The translations under genes and the position numbers were made by a program. Below, piece by piece: positions 13,830-25,649 of a DNA stretch of 64,000 nucleotides. Every line of letters begins with the position of its first letter. The first letter of the stretch is position 1. Origin of the DNA: Pohlia nutans (lineage: Eukaryota; Streptophyta; Bryopsida; Bryales; Mniaceae); contig CM040102.1 in NCBI GenBank assembly GCA_022496805.1, positions 18,135,955 to 18,199,954 of the forward strand, given 5' to 3'. The notes beneath the pieces are model-generated. The model searched no databases. It saw only the letters and a list, made by a program, of their open reading frames with translations, and was not told where the DNA came from.

Positions 13830-14371
13830 TTAGAAGCAAGCGTCTAGCAAACAACAGCAGCACATAGCTGCCAGGCTGCAAAAAGAACGCAAAAAGCAGT
13901 TCAGCGATTTCAAATCCACCATAGCCTCTACCTCTACGGTTCTCTAACAATGTAGGTACATGATTCCCTTAACACTCCAAAAAAATAAAAATGTATTGAA
14001 CATACTGAAGATTTAGTTAAACAGGACTTACAAAGCTTCACAGAACGAGGGGCTCTTGCTTTGGTTGTTGTCGTACTGCTGAGGAGGATACCCTTGCTGA
14101 GGATATCCTTGCTGGGGATAACCTTGAGGAGGATACCCTTGCTGAGGGTAACCCTGAGGAGGATACCCTTGGGGAGCTGCAAAGTCGAAAAAGAAAGGTC
14201 AATGTACTAGCATAATACACGGCTCAAACTAATAATTCACAATTTCCACACATTCGGGATTAAACAATCATTAAACTACAAAATAGCAATTAGAAACAAC
14301 AGTAATGAAGCCATACCAAATTGAGGAGGAGGAGCTCCAACGGGCGGCCCTCCTTGGTTGTAGTAACTCAT
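13830..14371 (-). CDS. CYSTM-type cysteine-rich tail-anchored protein, 81 aa
   Basis: Three exons (14371-14317, 14176-14032 and 13875-13830) join in frame to an 81-residue protein. It starts MSYYNQGGPPVGAPPPQ, continues with six or seven QGYP repeats rich in Pro, Gln and Tyr, and ends in a hydrophobic block with four consecutive cysteines (AAMCCCCLLDACF) directly before the stop. That layout is the hallmark of plant CYSTM proteins, which are anchored by the C-terminal cysteine-rich segment and linked to stress responses. The splice sites are good (GTATGG, GTAAGT, TTTGCAG, TTTTGCAG). Upstream, GTGCGT at about 14,692 and an acceptor at about 14,388 could bound a 5'UTR intron. A GC-rich stretch at 14,880-15,020 probably marks the promoter. 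The molecular role of the family is poorly known. Confidence 0.93.
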
Positions 14372-14879
14372 CTTTACGGACTTTTCTGTTCTCAGCAAAC
14401 CAAAATCAACACATCAATTTCCATCCAACCAAAACCAAGATCCCATAATCTCTTGAGAATATATGCAAAACGCTACCAAAACGAAGCCTCCGCATAAAAG
14501 AAAAAATGCCACGACTCATCTCCAACGGAGAAACCTACGCATTCTAAAAAGCAGAACCACTATCGAAACGAAAATTTGCAATTCTCGACTCAAAAGCACA
14601 TCGGAACAAACCAAAAATACGTAGGAAGAACCGGAGGATGAATTCACAAAAGCAAGTAGCCGCAAAACCCCAGAGAGGGCTGTGAACGCACCTGAAACTT
14701 GCAAAAGTTGATGGGAAGGCGAACGAAGAGGATCGTAAGATTGCTCTTCCTTGTGCGCCTCTTAAGGAAAGTCCAGTAGCGGCAGCGCGAATACGTGAAC
14801 GATAGGCACAAACGGGAATCCGCGACGTAAGTTAGAGACGGAGACGCAGAAAGAGGCTCAAAAGCTCAGCGAAGAGCAC

Positions 14880-15020
14880 AGAAAGCGCGTGGGTCCATAC
14901 GCGCGGCACTTACCAAACGCGGCAAACGGAGACTCGGTCATCAGTGCCCGCGCCACCCACGCGGCCCCTCCGCCCCCACGCCGACCGACCCCGCCACGGT
15001 CACCCGCCCCGCTTCCGCCC
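14880..15020 (-). promoter_or_regulatory. GC-rich probable promoter region of the CYSTM gene
   Basis: In an otherwise AT-rich region this stretch is strongly C/G-rich with many CpG sites. It lies about 500-650 bp upstream of the CYSTM start codon. I see no clear TATA box. The call rests on composition and position only. Confidence 0.35.
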
Positions 15021-16848
15021 TTTCTTTGTGTTAGGTAGCGTTACCAACCCCCGAATGGGGAAGTTGTTAACCTTAATCCTACATAAGGGGTACCCATAAC
15101 TAATAATTGGTATTCGTAGGTGGTTACCAAAAATACTAAAAGTGCCCTCTCCTCGAGTATTGAATACAAAAACCATTTATATAATCATATAAAGATAATC
15201 TACATGTATTGATACGTCATGTTCAAATCATTCCTCATAATTGTATATGGTAATGAAACTTTGCAAACCTTCAAACAAGGGGATGGTTAGGATCCTTTAA
15301 GAGTCAAAATAATTAAACAATAAACTTAAAACCAACACTTTTTCTCATTCCACTTTTTAGATGAGGATATGATTTGAAATTGAGAGGAGTTAGTGAGGGC
15401 AATACTAGGTACTATCCAATGTATATTTGAAAATTATGATAAACTTGTTAATTAGTTCAATGTGCTAAATCTTTTTTCCAATATTCAGTAGTTTTAAAAG
15501 ACGCATTAAATTTGAATCGAATTTGTAGAAAACAACTTTCGAACATGCAAAATTAATTTACTAGTCTAACTTGGGATTTCGTTTTTAAATAAAAATTAGG
15601 CAACAATGGAAAGAGGGTTTTTTTGGGCAAATTATTGCCAGATTGCACCAAAAAAAGTATTATGGATTTAAAATGACCAAAAACGATGAGGTTTTTTTGG
15701 TGTGAAAATTCAAATTTTTAAAAAATCTTGGATGAAATCACCAAATTGTAGAAGAAAATAATACATAACTCTGAACATGTGATATTTTCTATCCAATATG
15801 TGGATGGATGTTGAAATTTAGGACACCACTATAACATTTTATATTGTCGCTTTGACTTCTTCAAAAGAATCAATTATGAAGTTTCCCTCTAAAGTTAAAA
15901 ATAGTTATTGGAGAACAAATGATGTTATAATTGGATTTGGTTACCTTATTTTTTTTCAAAATTGCCACAACTTTTAAACTTTTAAAGTGCAGTGGTAACC
16001 ATAAAAAATGACATCACACAAAAGAACTCTTCATAAGCTTGTGTTAGAGAGGAAAGAAGATAGATGAGTTGAGATAATTACCTATTGCAAGGCATTTTTC
16101 CACATCCTTAGATGTATCGATGGGAAAGAAATGATGCCATGATAGAGTTCCACTTTTATATGGAGACCGTGGGTTTAACTTTTGATAGTCATTTTGACAA
16201 AATATCACAAATTAATCATTGCTTTTGTAGCAACTTATACTATTTCATATTTTGAGACCATAGTACTACAACAGGGTCGCCAAAAAGTTTGAATCTTTTG
16301 AATAATAAAGTTTGTTACTCAAAAAATGAATTTTATGATTTTCATTTTTTAGAAAATGAAAAGGATTAAAAATGACCCAAATAGCCCAATATAGGATAGA
16401 AATAGCAAAATATAGCTATTTTATTATTATTATTAGTTTTATCCTCATAGTTTCCAAATTTTTTACATTTAATTTTTAATTTTTTAATTTTTTTTTCTTG
16501 GGGGCCTGCTATTAATGGTAACTACGGTACATCTGTGGTTGTTGCCCCATTTGCGTGAAATTGGTGCCAAAATATTTCCAAGTTGAAACAGCATCTAAGT
16601 TGGGAGTGGTGGGAATAGGTCCTGGGTCTGTGGATGCTTCCCGGAATGCAGGCATTTGCTTGGGAGCAGGGACCAATGCAGTGACTTCTAAGTTATTATT
16701 GTGGGCATACAAAAATTCTCGTACGAGCCTAATCAAGAGCCTAATCTACCGAAATTCGGTTGATTTCATTCTTTGACTGAGTGAGTGACTCCTGCTGTCA
16801 TCCTGAAGGTGATTTTCATCCATGCAATTTTGTTTCACTGCAATTGGG
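15021..16848. other. AT-rich gene-free spacer
   Basis: No supported gene. An imperfect repeat with ATGGATTTAAAATGACC and TTGGATGAAAT motifs lies at 15,600-15,850. Short overlapping open frames on both strands at 16,512-16,776 have no homologue I recognise. Confidence 0.35.
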
Positions 16849-17479
16849 TTAACCCCTAAGGTAGGAAAACCAAAAACGGTTAATGCCCTCAAGGCGTGCA
16901 CTAGAGTTTTTTAAAAGCAAGGAGGTGGTAGACCGAAAATGGAGAATTTTTGCATGACGAGGATTACTAAAAATTTACTAAAATTTACTAATTTTTTTGG
17001 AATCTTGTGTGCGGTTTTCTATGATATTAGTTAACCGTTTTAGGTGCTTTCATGTGTAGAAAAGGAAGAGTCTAGTATACAAGAAGGGGGTTTGACAAAC
17101 TTCCCACTTTGAGAAATTGTAGATAATTATTTACGGGGAATAAAAATACAAAACAACTTGCATTCTTCATCATTTCTTCTTCTTCATCTCAAAAAAATTT
17201 CACATAATTTCTAACTCCATTCCTTCTGGTCAAATCACCTTATTTTCACCGTTTTTGGTTTTCCTACCTTAAGCGTCCATAGTCACCATGTTTTTTTTCA
17301 CAGTTTTGAGTATGACATATTTGGACTTCCTCTTGTTTAAATTTCTTTCCTTTTTATCAACACATGCAATGATATTCACTAATTCAAAATTTGGTCCCAA
17401 GTAAATTATATTTTTCACGATATGATCGATTGAATTTGTCATTTTAAATATGTGAATCCTTGGTCCTTTTAAGGGTTAA
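16849..17479 (-). mobile_element. TTAA-bounded MITE, family B copy 2, split by a nested element
   Basis: The outer ends are TTAACCCCTA (16,849) and AAGGGTTAA (ending 17,479). Removing the nested 16,859-17,269 element and one TA restores TTAACCCCTAAGCGTCC, a normal family end. The inner part carries the ACACATGCAATG and ATCGATTGAATTTGTCATTT boxes seen in reverse in the copies at 28,514 and 39,880. Confidence 0.75.
16859..17269. mobile_element. TA-flanked MITE nested in a TTAA element
   Basis: The ends are AGGTAGGAAAACCAAAAACG and its inverse, with TA on each side (16,857-16,858 and 17,270-17,271). The interior has AT-rich filler and CTTCTTCATC runs. Because it interrupts the terminal CCCCTAAGCG of another element, both boundaries and the TA duplication are directly visible. 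Confidence 0.8.
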
Positions 17480-17938
17480 TGAAGATCATGTAATATTTTG
17501 TGAAATTATACATGGTTGTAATGAATTTATTAGACCCAGAGAGGCCATAAGGTTCTTTAGTCTTTGCAAGGGTTCACCCTTTTTGTTCTCATGGCATGAA
17601 AGGATAAAAATTCAAAACATGTAATTCTTGAGGTAGGGTTGGTGTCACTTTCAACTCTCCACCATCATTCTTTAGCTAAAGAATTACGTGACATGTCCAA
17701 TATTCTAGAATCTGCTTTAGCGATTTTTGTGCAACGATTCTTATTCCTAAGTACGCCTTACAAGGGCTAAAGAACCTTATGGCAGAATGATGAATCCTAC
17801 GCAAGTATTGAAATGAGAAATGTGATAAAAGAATTTCTTAGGCAATGTGTTTGGGTACTGTAAAAGACAACGATTGTGGCTGCCAAAGATGGCCGTTAGA
17901 AACAACGATTGCAAAAGGGGATAATTGCAGTGACACAT

Positions 17939-18058
17939 TACTAGTAGAAAAGGTGGCACTGCCGAGGGAGATGCCTAGGCAAGTAGTGCCCAATTCCACG
18001 CATGCACAGTGATATTGCTTAGGCATGTCCCTAGGGAGCGCCACCTTTTCTACTAGTG
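17939..18058. mobile_element. 120-bp CACTA-like MITE with CAT duplication
   Basis: The right end read inward is CACTAGTAGAAAAGGTGGC and the left end is TACTAGTAGAAAAGGTGGC. A 3-bp CAT directly flanks both sides (17,936-17,938 and 18,059-18,061), as expected for CACTA (En/Spm) transposons. It has no coding capacity. A degenerate relative lies at about 19,350-19,415. Confidence 0.75.
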
Positions 18059-18137
18059 CATGAACAAATTTTACTGTACATAGAAAATATGCAGTGCATG
18101 AAAGCTTGCTAAGTGTGCTGGAACGAAAAGACGACTA

Positions 18138-18524
18138 AGGTAGTAACACCTTAAACTGCCAAGTACCCATTCCTGCCTCCTATAATTTCATCTCGAAGTG
18201 ATTGGGAGTGTACCTAAAATGGACCACAACTTCACTAAAACTTCACTAGAACCAATGAGATGGAACCAATGAGATGGAAGCATTGACAAGTTTTGTCCAT
18301 GTGTTCCTTCTGTTTCTTTTGGGTAAGTCTACAATTTTGATTAGGTGTCTACAACACCTTCACTTCAAAAATTCGTGTAAAATTGCTCATGTGTCCAAAA
18401 ATTTTGATTCCAAGACCCAACACTTCGTCTCCAATTTGCTAATACATTCATGGTTTCACTTCATGCTTTTTGCACTCCCCGGTTACCAATTCCCTTATTA
18501 TGTCGGTTTAAGGTGTTACTACCT
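18138..18524. mobile_element. TA-flanked MITE with AGGTAGTAACACC ends
   Basis: The inverted ends AGGTAGTAACACCTTAAAC are flanked by TA at 18,136-18,137 and 18,525-18,526. It is 387 bp without a coding frame. The termini are close to those at 19,425, 27,050 and 46,329. Confidence 0.75.
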
Positions 18525-19349
18525 TAAATAGATGCCATACATAAAAGAAAGACAAATGATGGCACAACAGTTCATAATTAAAAAAAAGCTCAATGCAAAT
18601 ACCATGATAGACATAGCAGATTTGGTAATTAGGTACAAAACCCAAAGAAGAAGATTAGGGCAAAGGAATAAATTCTTCACATGGCCTTCATTACTAACAC
18701 AAAACTGTCAATATTGTAACAAAAATGTCGGGCTAATCCAGCAAGTATATCCAAAATTTACCAAGAATGTGTATTTGTCAATTAACATGTATCACCGACA
18801 ACATACAAGCAGCCCACATTTATCACCTACAAAAACCAAACAACTGCAAATGTGAGCAAGAAACTCACTGAGCAAGAAACTCACTATGTTGGAGAAGTTC
18901 ACCGGTCATGAATTTAGGGGAATTCTAAAATATGATTAGCCGAGAGTGACACTCTTGTTCGGTGGTTATGTTCACTAGTACGGACAAGAGTTCCCCGGGG
19001 AAGAACTTTGTGCATGAATGAAAAAATGACATGGCTGCCAACGTGGCAACATTGTTTTGAAAGGGAGTTCCTTGAATGTTAGGATTTTTAGGCAACCTCA
19101 AAACCTTGAACAAGAAACTTGGCCTCTGGAGAACTTCAACTTGAAGGCATTTTTTTTTAAATTGTCTTTTCATTGTCTCCAGCACACCATCCCTAACCTC
19201 AAATAATCATGTCTTGGGGCTGAAATTCTTAATCGAGCGGTTCACTTCTTCGCTGTAGTGTAAAGCAGCCTTCGAAGAGACAATCATAACACAATGGTTA
19301 GTGCAAGAAGGGATCCTTACCTAGAGTTTTGACACCGGCTAATCCACTA

Positions 19350-19415
19350 ACTAGTAGAAAAGTTGGCCATTTGCTTGGGCTTCTCTTTCGGCAGTGCCAC
19401 CTTCTCTATTGGTGA
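19350..19415. mobile_element. Degenerate CACTA-like MITE remnant
   Basis: The left CTAGTAGAAAAGTTGGC resembles the 17,939 element and the right part reads GCAGTGCCACCTTCTCTATTGGTG, an eroded inverse. It is shorter than the 120-bp copy, so I regard it as a decayed or deleted relative. Confidence 0.4.
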
Positions 19416-19424
19416 ATCCATCTA

Positions 19425-19729
19425 AGGTAGAGACACCCATTCCCAACTACTTAAGACATGCACTATAATTGGGATAGATGAATTGATGTTTTGAGCTCTT
19501 TCCTATTTTAGCATTAAGAAATTAAGAAGTTTTCATATTATATTTAATTTATTTGATAATTATTTGAATAAGTACAAATTTTCAAAGTGGAAGCTGTAGG
19601 TTCACCAAAAACCAATCATTGGCTCTAATGTACAAATGAGGTAAATCTTCTCTTTCAAAATCTAGAAATTAGGCAGGAATCTAGGGTGGTTGGTTTTGTG
19701 TACATGGTCGAGAATGGGTGTCTCTACCT
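19425..19729. mobile_element. TA-flanked MITE with AGGTAGAGACACCC ends
   Basis: The ends AGGTAGAGACACCCATTC are inverted and flanked by TA (19,423-19,424 and 19,730-19,731). The interior shares the ATGTACAAATGAGGTA and CAAAATCTAGAAATTAGG boxes with the 294-bp elements at 26,613 and 41,338, so it is a diverged subfamily. Confidence 0.75.
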
Positions 19730-20149
19730 TATGTTTGGTCACATTTGAATTTGGCTCCTTGCCCGACATAGTCCACGCCGGAAGTGGCATGATCATCTTC
19801 CGTTTTATCACTACACATTCTTACTGTATGCAAATTGACACCATACTTTACGGATTTAGCAGATTACAGAGATGGCAGCATGTAGAACTGGAATGCAGGG
19901 AATTATGTACAGTACCTAGTACACACCAGGGTCAGGTGGGAGCCACGGTCATAGGCACAGCCATGTAAGGGTTAATTTAGCATTGCCAATATCTTAGTTC
20001 AGTTTATGGTCTATTCAAGGAACAATTCAATTTCCACGTGATGGTTGCAGTGACAGAGTGAGTCCTGCATGGGAGTTGGTGGTAAAATGTTAGTTTTTTT
20101 CTGCTGATTCGTATCAATGATGAAAATGACATCATATTCAAGGTACCTT

Positions 20150-20350
20150 TCAAGTGACTGCCTGCAGAGTGTGTGAATGGAGGAGACGAGGTCATTTTGA
20201 GCATCACCCAAGGCCCTTTCTTCACTTTTGACGCAACATTGAGAAAGTTCCTTGACTTCCCTCTCCAATCTCCATAACATTCAGTAGCCTTCATTGGCTC
20301 TGCCTTGCCCTTGAGGAGAATTTGTAGAAATCCGGCATCATCATCCATGC
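20150..20350 (-). pseudogene. Possible gene fragment with one frame change, product not recognised
   Basis: On the minus strand an ATG at 20,348 opens a frame starting MDDDAGFLQILLKGKAEP. From about 20,280 a second frame takes over with a charged, helical-looking stretch including LWRLEREVKELSQ and LVSSIHTLCRQSLER, ending near a GTACCT donor-like site at about 20,142. Read together they look like one coding exon broken by a one-base shift. I recognise no family and see no further exons, so a decayed exon copy is the most cautious reading. Confidence 0.3.
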
Positions 20351-20639
20351 AAAATCAGCACAACAGCACAATAGCTAGCTTGTCTTCCAGGCAGGCGGAG
20401 GTAGTGGCAACGGGGAGGGGAAGGTCAACATGATCTCAAACCTCCAAACACATAATAAAACAGAAGAAGATATTAGAGTTAACCGAAAAGAAGAGAAAAT
20501 AAATGTTAGGTGAGGTGAGTCTGACCCGTATTTAAGGCAGCCAAGCAAACTGGCATGGTTTCCAAAGAATTCAAAATAGAAAGCAGTGTGAACTAGTTTT
20601 GCCATCAAAAAGACTGCAAAACTCATTCTAAGGGGAGTT

Positions 20640-22300
20640 TGTGTCAGTAGCTGCGTTGGCTGAAAGAAGCCACTTACTAGGTGCCTCCCTCCTCCACTCG
20701 GCAGTTTATTTTATCCCAGCTTGATTACTGTCGCACCTTCATTACTTTAATTACATGTACAGCTTGGGACCACTCGCAGCTTGATTACTTTAAAAAAATG
20801 TGTACAACTTGATCACTGTCGCAGGCGCAGTCAAACCAGGCCATCACGCTTGGAACCACTCTTATTATGGGATTCTGAAAGTCCCTACGTTCATGGAGAA
20901 ATGGAGTTTTAGAACCTCACTTTTGTTTTCAGTTACACTCAAACACCACATGGATTTCCGTATCCACGATTTTAGACCCTTCAAACACATCATTTGTTTT
21001 CGGTTAACTCTATTGCAATGACTTAATGGCGGTATTAGAGCAGCACATAGGCCAACGTTGGCCGATAGCTTCCTCTTTTTTCGTTTTCTTTTAAAAGTTT
21101 TAAATTCTCCATTTTTTTCATTTTTTTCATTTTTTTCACTCCACTCTAGTGACCTCCAACGACTAGCTTTGTCAATTCTTTTTTTTGAATGAACTTCTAT
21201 ACCGTTGGATGGATGCAAAGTAGTGCGCGCGAAGGCTACTGAATGTTATGTCCACAATCATAATATAAGGGGTATAGTTGCCGTCAATTTAAGCATTTCA
21301 ACCTACATCCAAGGCTGATTTTCAATGATAAAAATTTGCAGCACATAAAACTTTGGGTTTAATAACCAAGCTCAATTTTTAATTGATTTTTTCACAATGT
21401 ATGATTTTCATTTCTAGTCCAATCATATTGCTAACTTGGTATTCATAATTAATGCTTGTGATAACTAGATTGGGAACTCCTCAAGTTGAAACATGTCCTT
21501 TTATAGGTGACCACAATTGATACCTAACAGTTGCTAGTGCTTCTACCTTCTAGTACAATTTCACTACCAACAACAGGTCATACAAATGCTCTATTCATGC
21601 CAACCTATAGGCCCGGAGTTCTTCATCTTCCAGTACTTTACTTCAAATTTCAATATTAAATCACATCTTATGTTTGCTCCTACTAAGAGTACCCCGACAC
21701 CTGCACTTAATATTTTTAAGTGCTTATTTGTTTTAAATATTAGAGTTTAAACCCTTAAAGGACATATGTTTTCTTCATTCCTATACCCAAAATCTCTTTT
21801 TAAATTGCACTTTAAGCAAAAATTATTTTCAATTTACTTTGGCTCTATTCTAAAGTTATGTAGAACCCTCGAAGGTATTCGATTTAGCATTTAAAAAACA
21901 TCATTTGTTGCAATGGAGTAAAATTTATGAGCAAGATTCTTCCAAAATACTATCAAGTATGTGGGGCTTGCATTGTCTTTTAACCCGAGGGGTATTGGAT
22001 AAAACATAGATGTGTTATAATATGTGCCTTTTATATGTTTGATGAAGTTTGATTCAATAAACAAAATGTAGGGCATCATCTCTACAAATTATCCATATGG
22101 TCAAAATCCAAAAAACGAACTTTAGGTACTTTTTTTTAATGAATTTAAAAGAATTGACCTTAGAAAATTTGTATAAATTATCGTTTTCAATTTTAGAGTT
22201 TAAAATTTAGCATGATTAGTTAAAATTGGTTTATATATTGTAACTTAAAAAAAAAAAACAAGAAAAAGATGCAGGGAACATCATTACTCTCTCCAAATCT
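20640..22300. other. Gene-free spacer
   Basis: I see no supported gene. Around 20,720-20,830 CAGCTTGATTACT recurs three times. The rest is AT-rich unique-looking DNA. Confidence 0.35.

Positions 22301-22301
<1 letters not shown>

Positions 22302-22334
<33 letters not shown>
22302..22334 (+). repeat. Homopolymer of 33 G
   Basis: An unbroken run of 33 guanines follows CAAATCTC. Such a run could form stacked G-quadruplexes and is unstable in replication and sequencing, so its length should be treated as approximate. Confidence 0.9.
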
Positions 22335-22337
<3 letters not shown>

Positions 22338-24100
22338 TCCCTTGTATATTTTGTATACACGTGCGATAATGACCTATTTATTTGGGGGGTTATTTTAGCA
22401 AAAAAATTTAGCAAAAAATATTATAAAGTGATGGTATTTTACATGTAAAAAGCCTGAGAATATTATATGTGATGGTATTTTACATGTAAACATGTTTCAC
22501 TTTTTTAAAATCCCCTATTTTACATGTACATTTTTTACAAAATTTATCTACAATGAATATATTGGATCCTATTTTTTATCGCACGTTGTTTCTAAAATTT
22601 TCGCCAGTGAACCCCCCGAGCTCCAAATATCAAAATTTATAACACTAAGACAATGTTGAGGTGATTCACTTTGAGAAAATCTTCCCAGTGGAGTTTAGTT
22701 TGGATTCACACAATTCAAATTGTGTTAAAAAGCACACTTGATGTAGTATTTTGAAATATTTATAGTTTTTGCAATGTTTTTTTGGTCCAAGCAAACCGTT
22801 CCAAGCAACATTGTATATTGAATTTTGAACTAGGCATAACATTTCTATAACCTACTTGCCACTCATGTGGTTTGTAACAATGATGCTATTATATTGAGAT
22901 ACTACGCTAATGTATAGTTTGAGTATTGCTATAGTCCAAGAGGACATTCAACACGTTTCTGCCAAATAATCCAATTTTTTTTATGCCTCTTAGAGTTTTG
23001 GCTTTGATTTTTCATAAATTACAACCAATACCTAAGTGACACATGGTAGAATAGATTTCAATTTTCTAAAAAAAACAAGTGTTTCATTCCCCTTTGCATT
23101 ACCATTGAAAAGTACATTTGAGATTTATATGAATAAAAGAGTAGAGATGGTTCGATACAATGAACATGAAAATTGGCAATTAGTTACAACTTGATTGATT
23201 GAAATTTGCACTTGACTACTTGAATTTTCAAATTTCAATAAAAGTTTGATAAATTCTTAAAAGTAGTGATATGTGTCACATCTTGATTAGTTGAGATACT
23301 TTTAAATAACTTTTACAACCGACTATAAAGAAGCCATGACCGGATGATCTCAAAGAAGGGGATCATGGCTAGTTCCTTTTAAAACCTCTTCAATTCATAG
23401 TTCTTCTTGAGTTGATAGGAGAGATATTTTGAAAAAAGTTCTATCAGTTATCATGATTTAAAAAATAATTATATCACTATTTTTAGTGATAGCACTTAAA
23501 GGCGGATCTCTCTTTACAAATGCTTTTTTTGGAATAGGGGTATAGCGAGGTGAAGTTTTTAATTTTTAATTTTAGGATCCTATGGGTTATATTTTAAAAA
23601 TAGAATTCAAAGTTGGGTCCTACGCTTACAATTTACCTACAAGCATGGTCACTTCATGACATTACTAAACGCTTATACAAGCTCGAAATAGAAATAACCT
23701 TTTGATTGATATAATCTAAAAACGTTAATAAGATTTATTTAGAGAAATCTCTTAGTGACTAAACCAAGTATGACTTAAAGGTCATTATTTATCACTTAAT
23801 ATGCTCTTGGTTTGAAGCCCACTTTAATTCAAAACTGGCCCAATTTACAATTTATTAAGCCATCAATAGAACCAAAATTAAGAGAATTGGTTCAAATTTG
23901 AACATCACTCATACCCTCTAATAAATAGCCCTTCGGCACTGCGATTGATGATCCAATTTGCTTCAATTTTGTAAATTAGATTTAAGTTTTTATCCAGTCT
24001 CCTATTATGGCAACTTAATCTTTTGACACCAAAAATTTGCCATTTACATAACGGTGCCATCAAAGAGAAAATTGGGCGAGCTTTCAACATAAAACTAATA
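22335..24100. other. AT-rich gene-free spacer
   Basis: No gene or RNA is visible. The phrase GTGATGGTATTTTACATGTAAA is repeated at 22,428 and 22,470. Otherwise it is AT-rich with short open frames. Confidence 0.35.
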
Positions 24101-24129
24101 GACTTGATTTCAAATTGATACATAAAACA

Positions 24130-25600
24130 ACTATGTTATAAAAAATAATTGGGCCAACTATTAATATAAAGCCCTTGAGTCCAATTACAAGGGTTTGACC
24201 AATCCCATTGATCCATTTCTGTAATTTTCAAAATGGGCCAAAAATGGGACCCTAATAATACTAAATTGGTCCTAATGAAACCCTTTTTTATGCTGGTCAA
24301 TATAGCTCGAAGAACACCCAATTCCCTAATTTTGCACTTGGCCAAGTGCACTCATTTCATGAGCAAACTTGGCTTTAAAAAAAAATTGTTTGAATTTTTT
24401 TGTAAAAAACAGGGATTTTTGTCTTTCTACAATCTCTTCATTGTAAAGAAACAATTATTTAATTTATTTTAATCCTTATCTTTAATCTTTAATCTTTATC
24501 TTATCTTTTTCTTTTATCTTGTTTTTATTCTTTGTCTTCTTTCTTGTCTTTCTCTTGTCTTTTTTTTTTTTTTTTTTTTCTTCTAGTCTTCCACTTGTCA
24601 TCCCTTTTTTCTTCACCTTGCCATTTTTGGAGTTTAAATGATAATTTTTAAAATAAAATCAGGGAGCAGGCTGAATCCAATACAGGGCCTGAATTGAAAA
24701 AAAAAAAGTTTTTTTTTTTTTTCCCGGATTTTCCGGGCATGGAGGGTCTGCACGAGCGGACCCTACTCTTATTTTGACCCTCCTTCCCTCACTCCCCCCT
24801 CTCCCCTCTCTCTCACTCTCCCTTCCTCACACTCTCCTTCCTCCCCTTTTCCTCTCTTGTTCTTCTCCCTCTCTTCCTTCTCCCTTCTCCTCAATATAAA
24901 AGAAGAAGAGAGAGAAGGAGGGATGTGTGAGGGAGAGAAAATGAGGGAGGGTTTATATAGGGGAGAGGGGAAAAAAAGGAAAGGAGAGGAGGGAAGGAGA
25001 GTGGGTCAAAAAAAGAGTAGGGTCCGCGCGCGTGGACCCTCCCTGCCCGGAAAATCCGGAAGAAGAAAAAGAAAAAGAAAAAAACTTTTTTTTTAAATTT
25101 AAAATTTCTTTCTTTTTTACTTTCTTTCTTCCGGGCTTGTATTGGATTCAGCCTGCTCCCTGATTTTTATTTAAAAATAATAATTATCGTTTAAACTCCA
25201 AAAATGGCAAAGGTGAATGAAAAGAAAAGGAAGACGAGTGGAAGACTAGAAGAAAAAGAAGAAGGAAGACAAGAGGAAGACAAGAAAGAAGACAAGAAAA
25301 AAATACAAGATAAAAGAAAAGAAAAGAAAAGAAAAGATAAAGACAAAGATAAAATAAAAGATAAAGATAAGGATGAGAAATAAATTAAATAATTGTTTCT
25401 TTACAACGTAGGGGATTGTAGAACAACAAAAATCCTTGTTTTTAAAAGATTTTTTCAAACAATCTTTTTAATGCGCTTGGGGGACAAGTGCATGATTATA
25501 TGGCCAAGTGCAAAATTAACGAATTGGGTGTTGAAGGCAAAATTATTTTGGAATCTTGAGAAAATTGAACCCAAAATTCATTCCTTTATGGCCAAATTAT
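24130..25600. repeat. Large imperfect inverted (foldback) repeat, about 1.5 kb
   Basis: The sequence is roughly symmetric about position 24,911. Matching landmarks include CAGGGAGCAGGCTGAATCC (24,660) against its inverse (25,143-25,161), the GAGTAGGGTCCGC stretch (25,014) against GCGGACCCTACTC (24,757), the CCGGATTTTCCGGGC box (24,724) against its inverse near 25,047, and the AACAATTATTTAATT segment on both sides. The loop of about 200 bp is almost purely C/T then A/G. Arms diverge beyond about 24,150 and 25,590. No coding frame is conserved between arms. Confidence 0.7.
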
Positions 25601-25649
25601 TCATCCATGTTGACACATTTTCATTCAATTATGACGACTTCATTTAAAA

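Noticed and set aside
16512..16776. Overlapping 73-74-codon frames on both strands, considered as a retroelement remnant
   Set aside because: No reverse-transcriptase, protease or zinc-knuckle motif is visible and I cannot connect either frame to a known family.
22220..22414. 64-codon minus frame with a run of prolines
   Set aside because: The proline run is the reverse reading of the G homopolymer.
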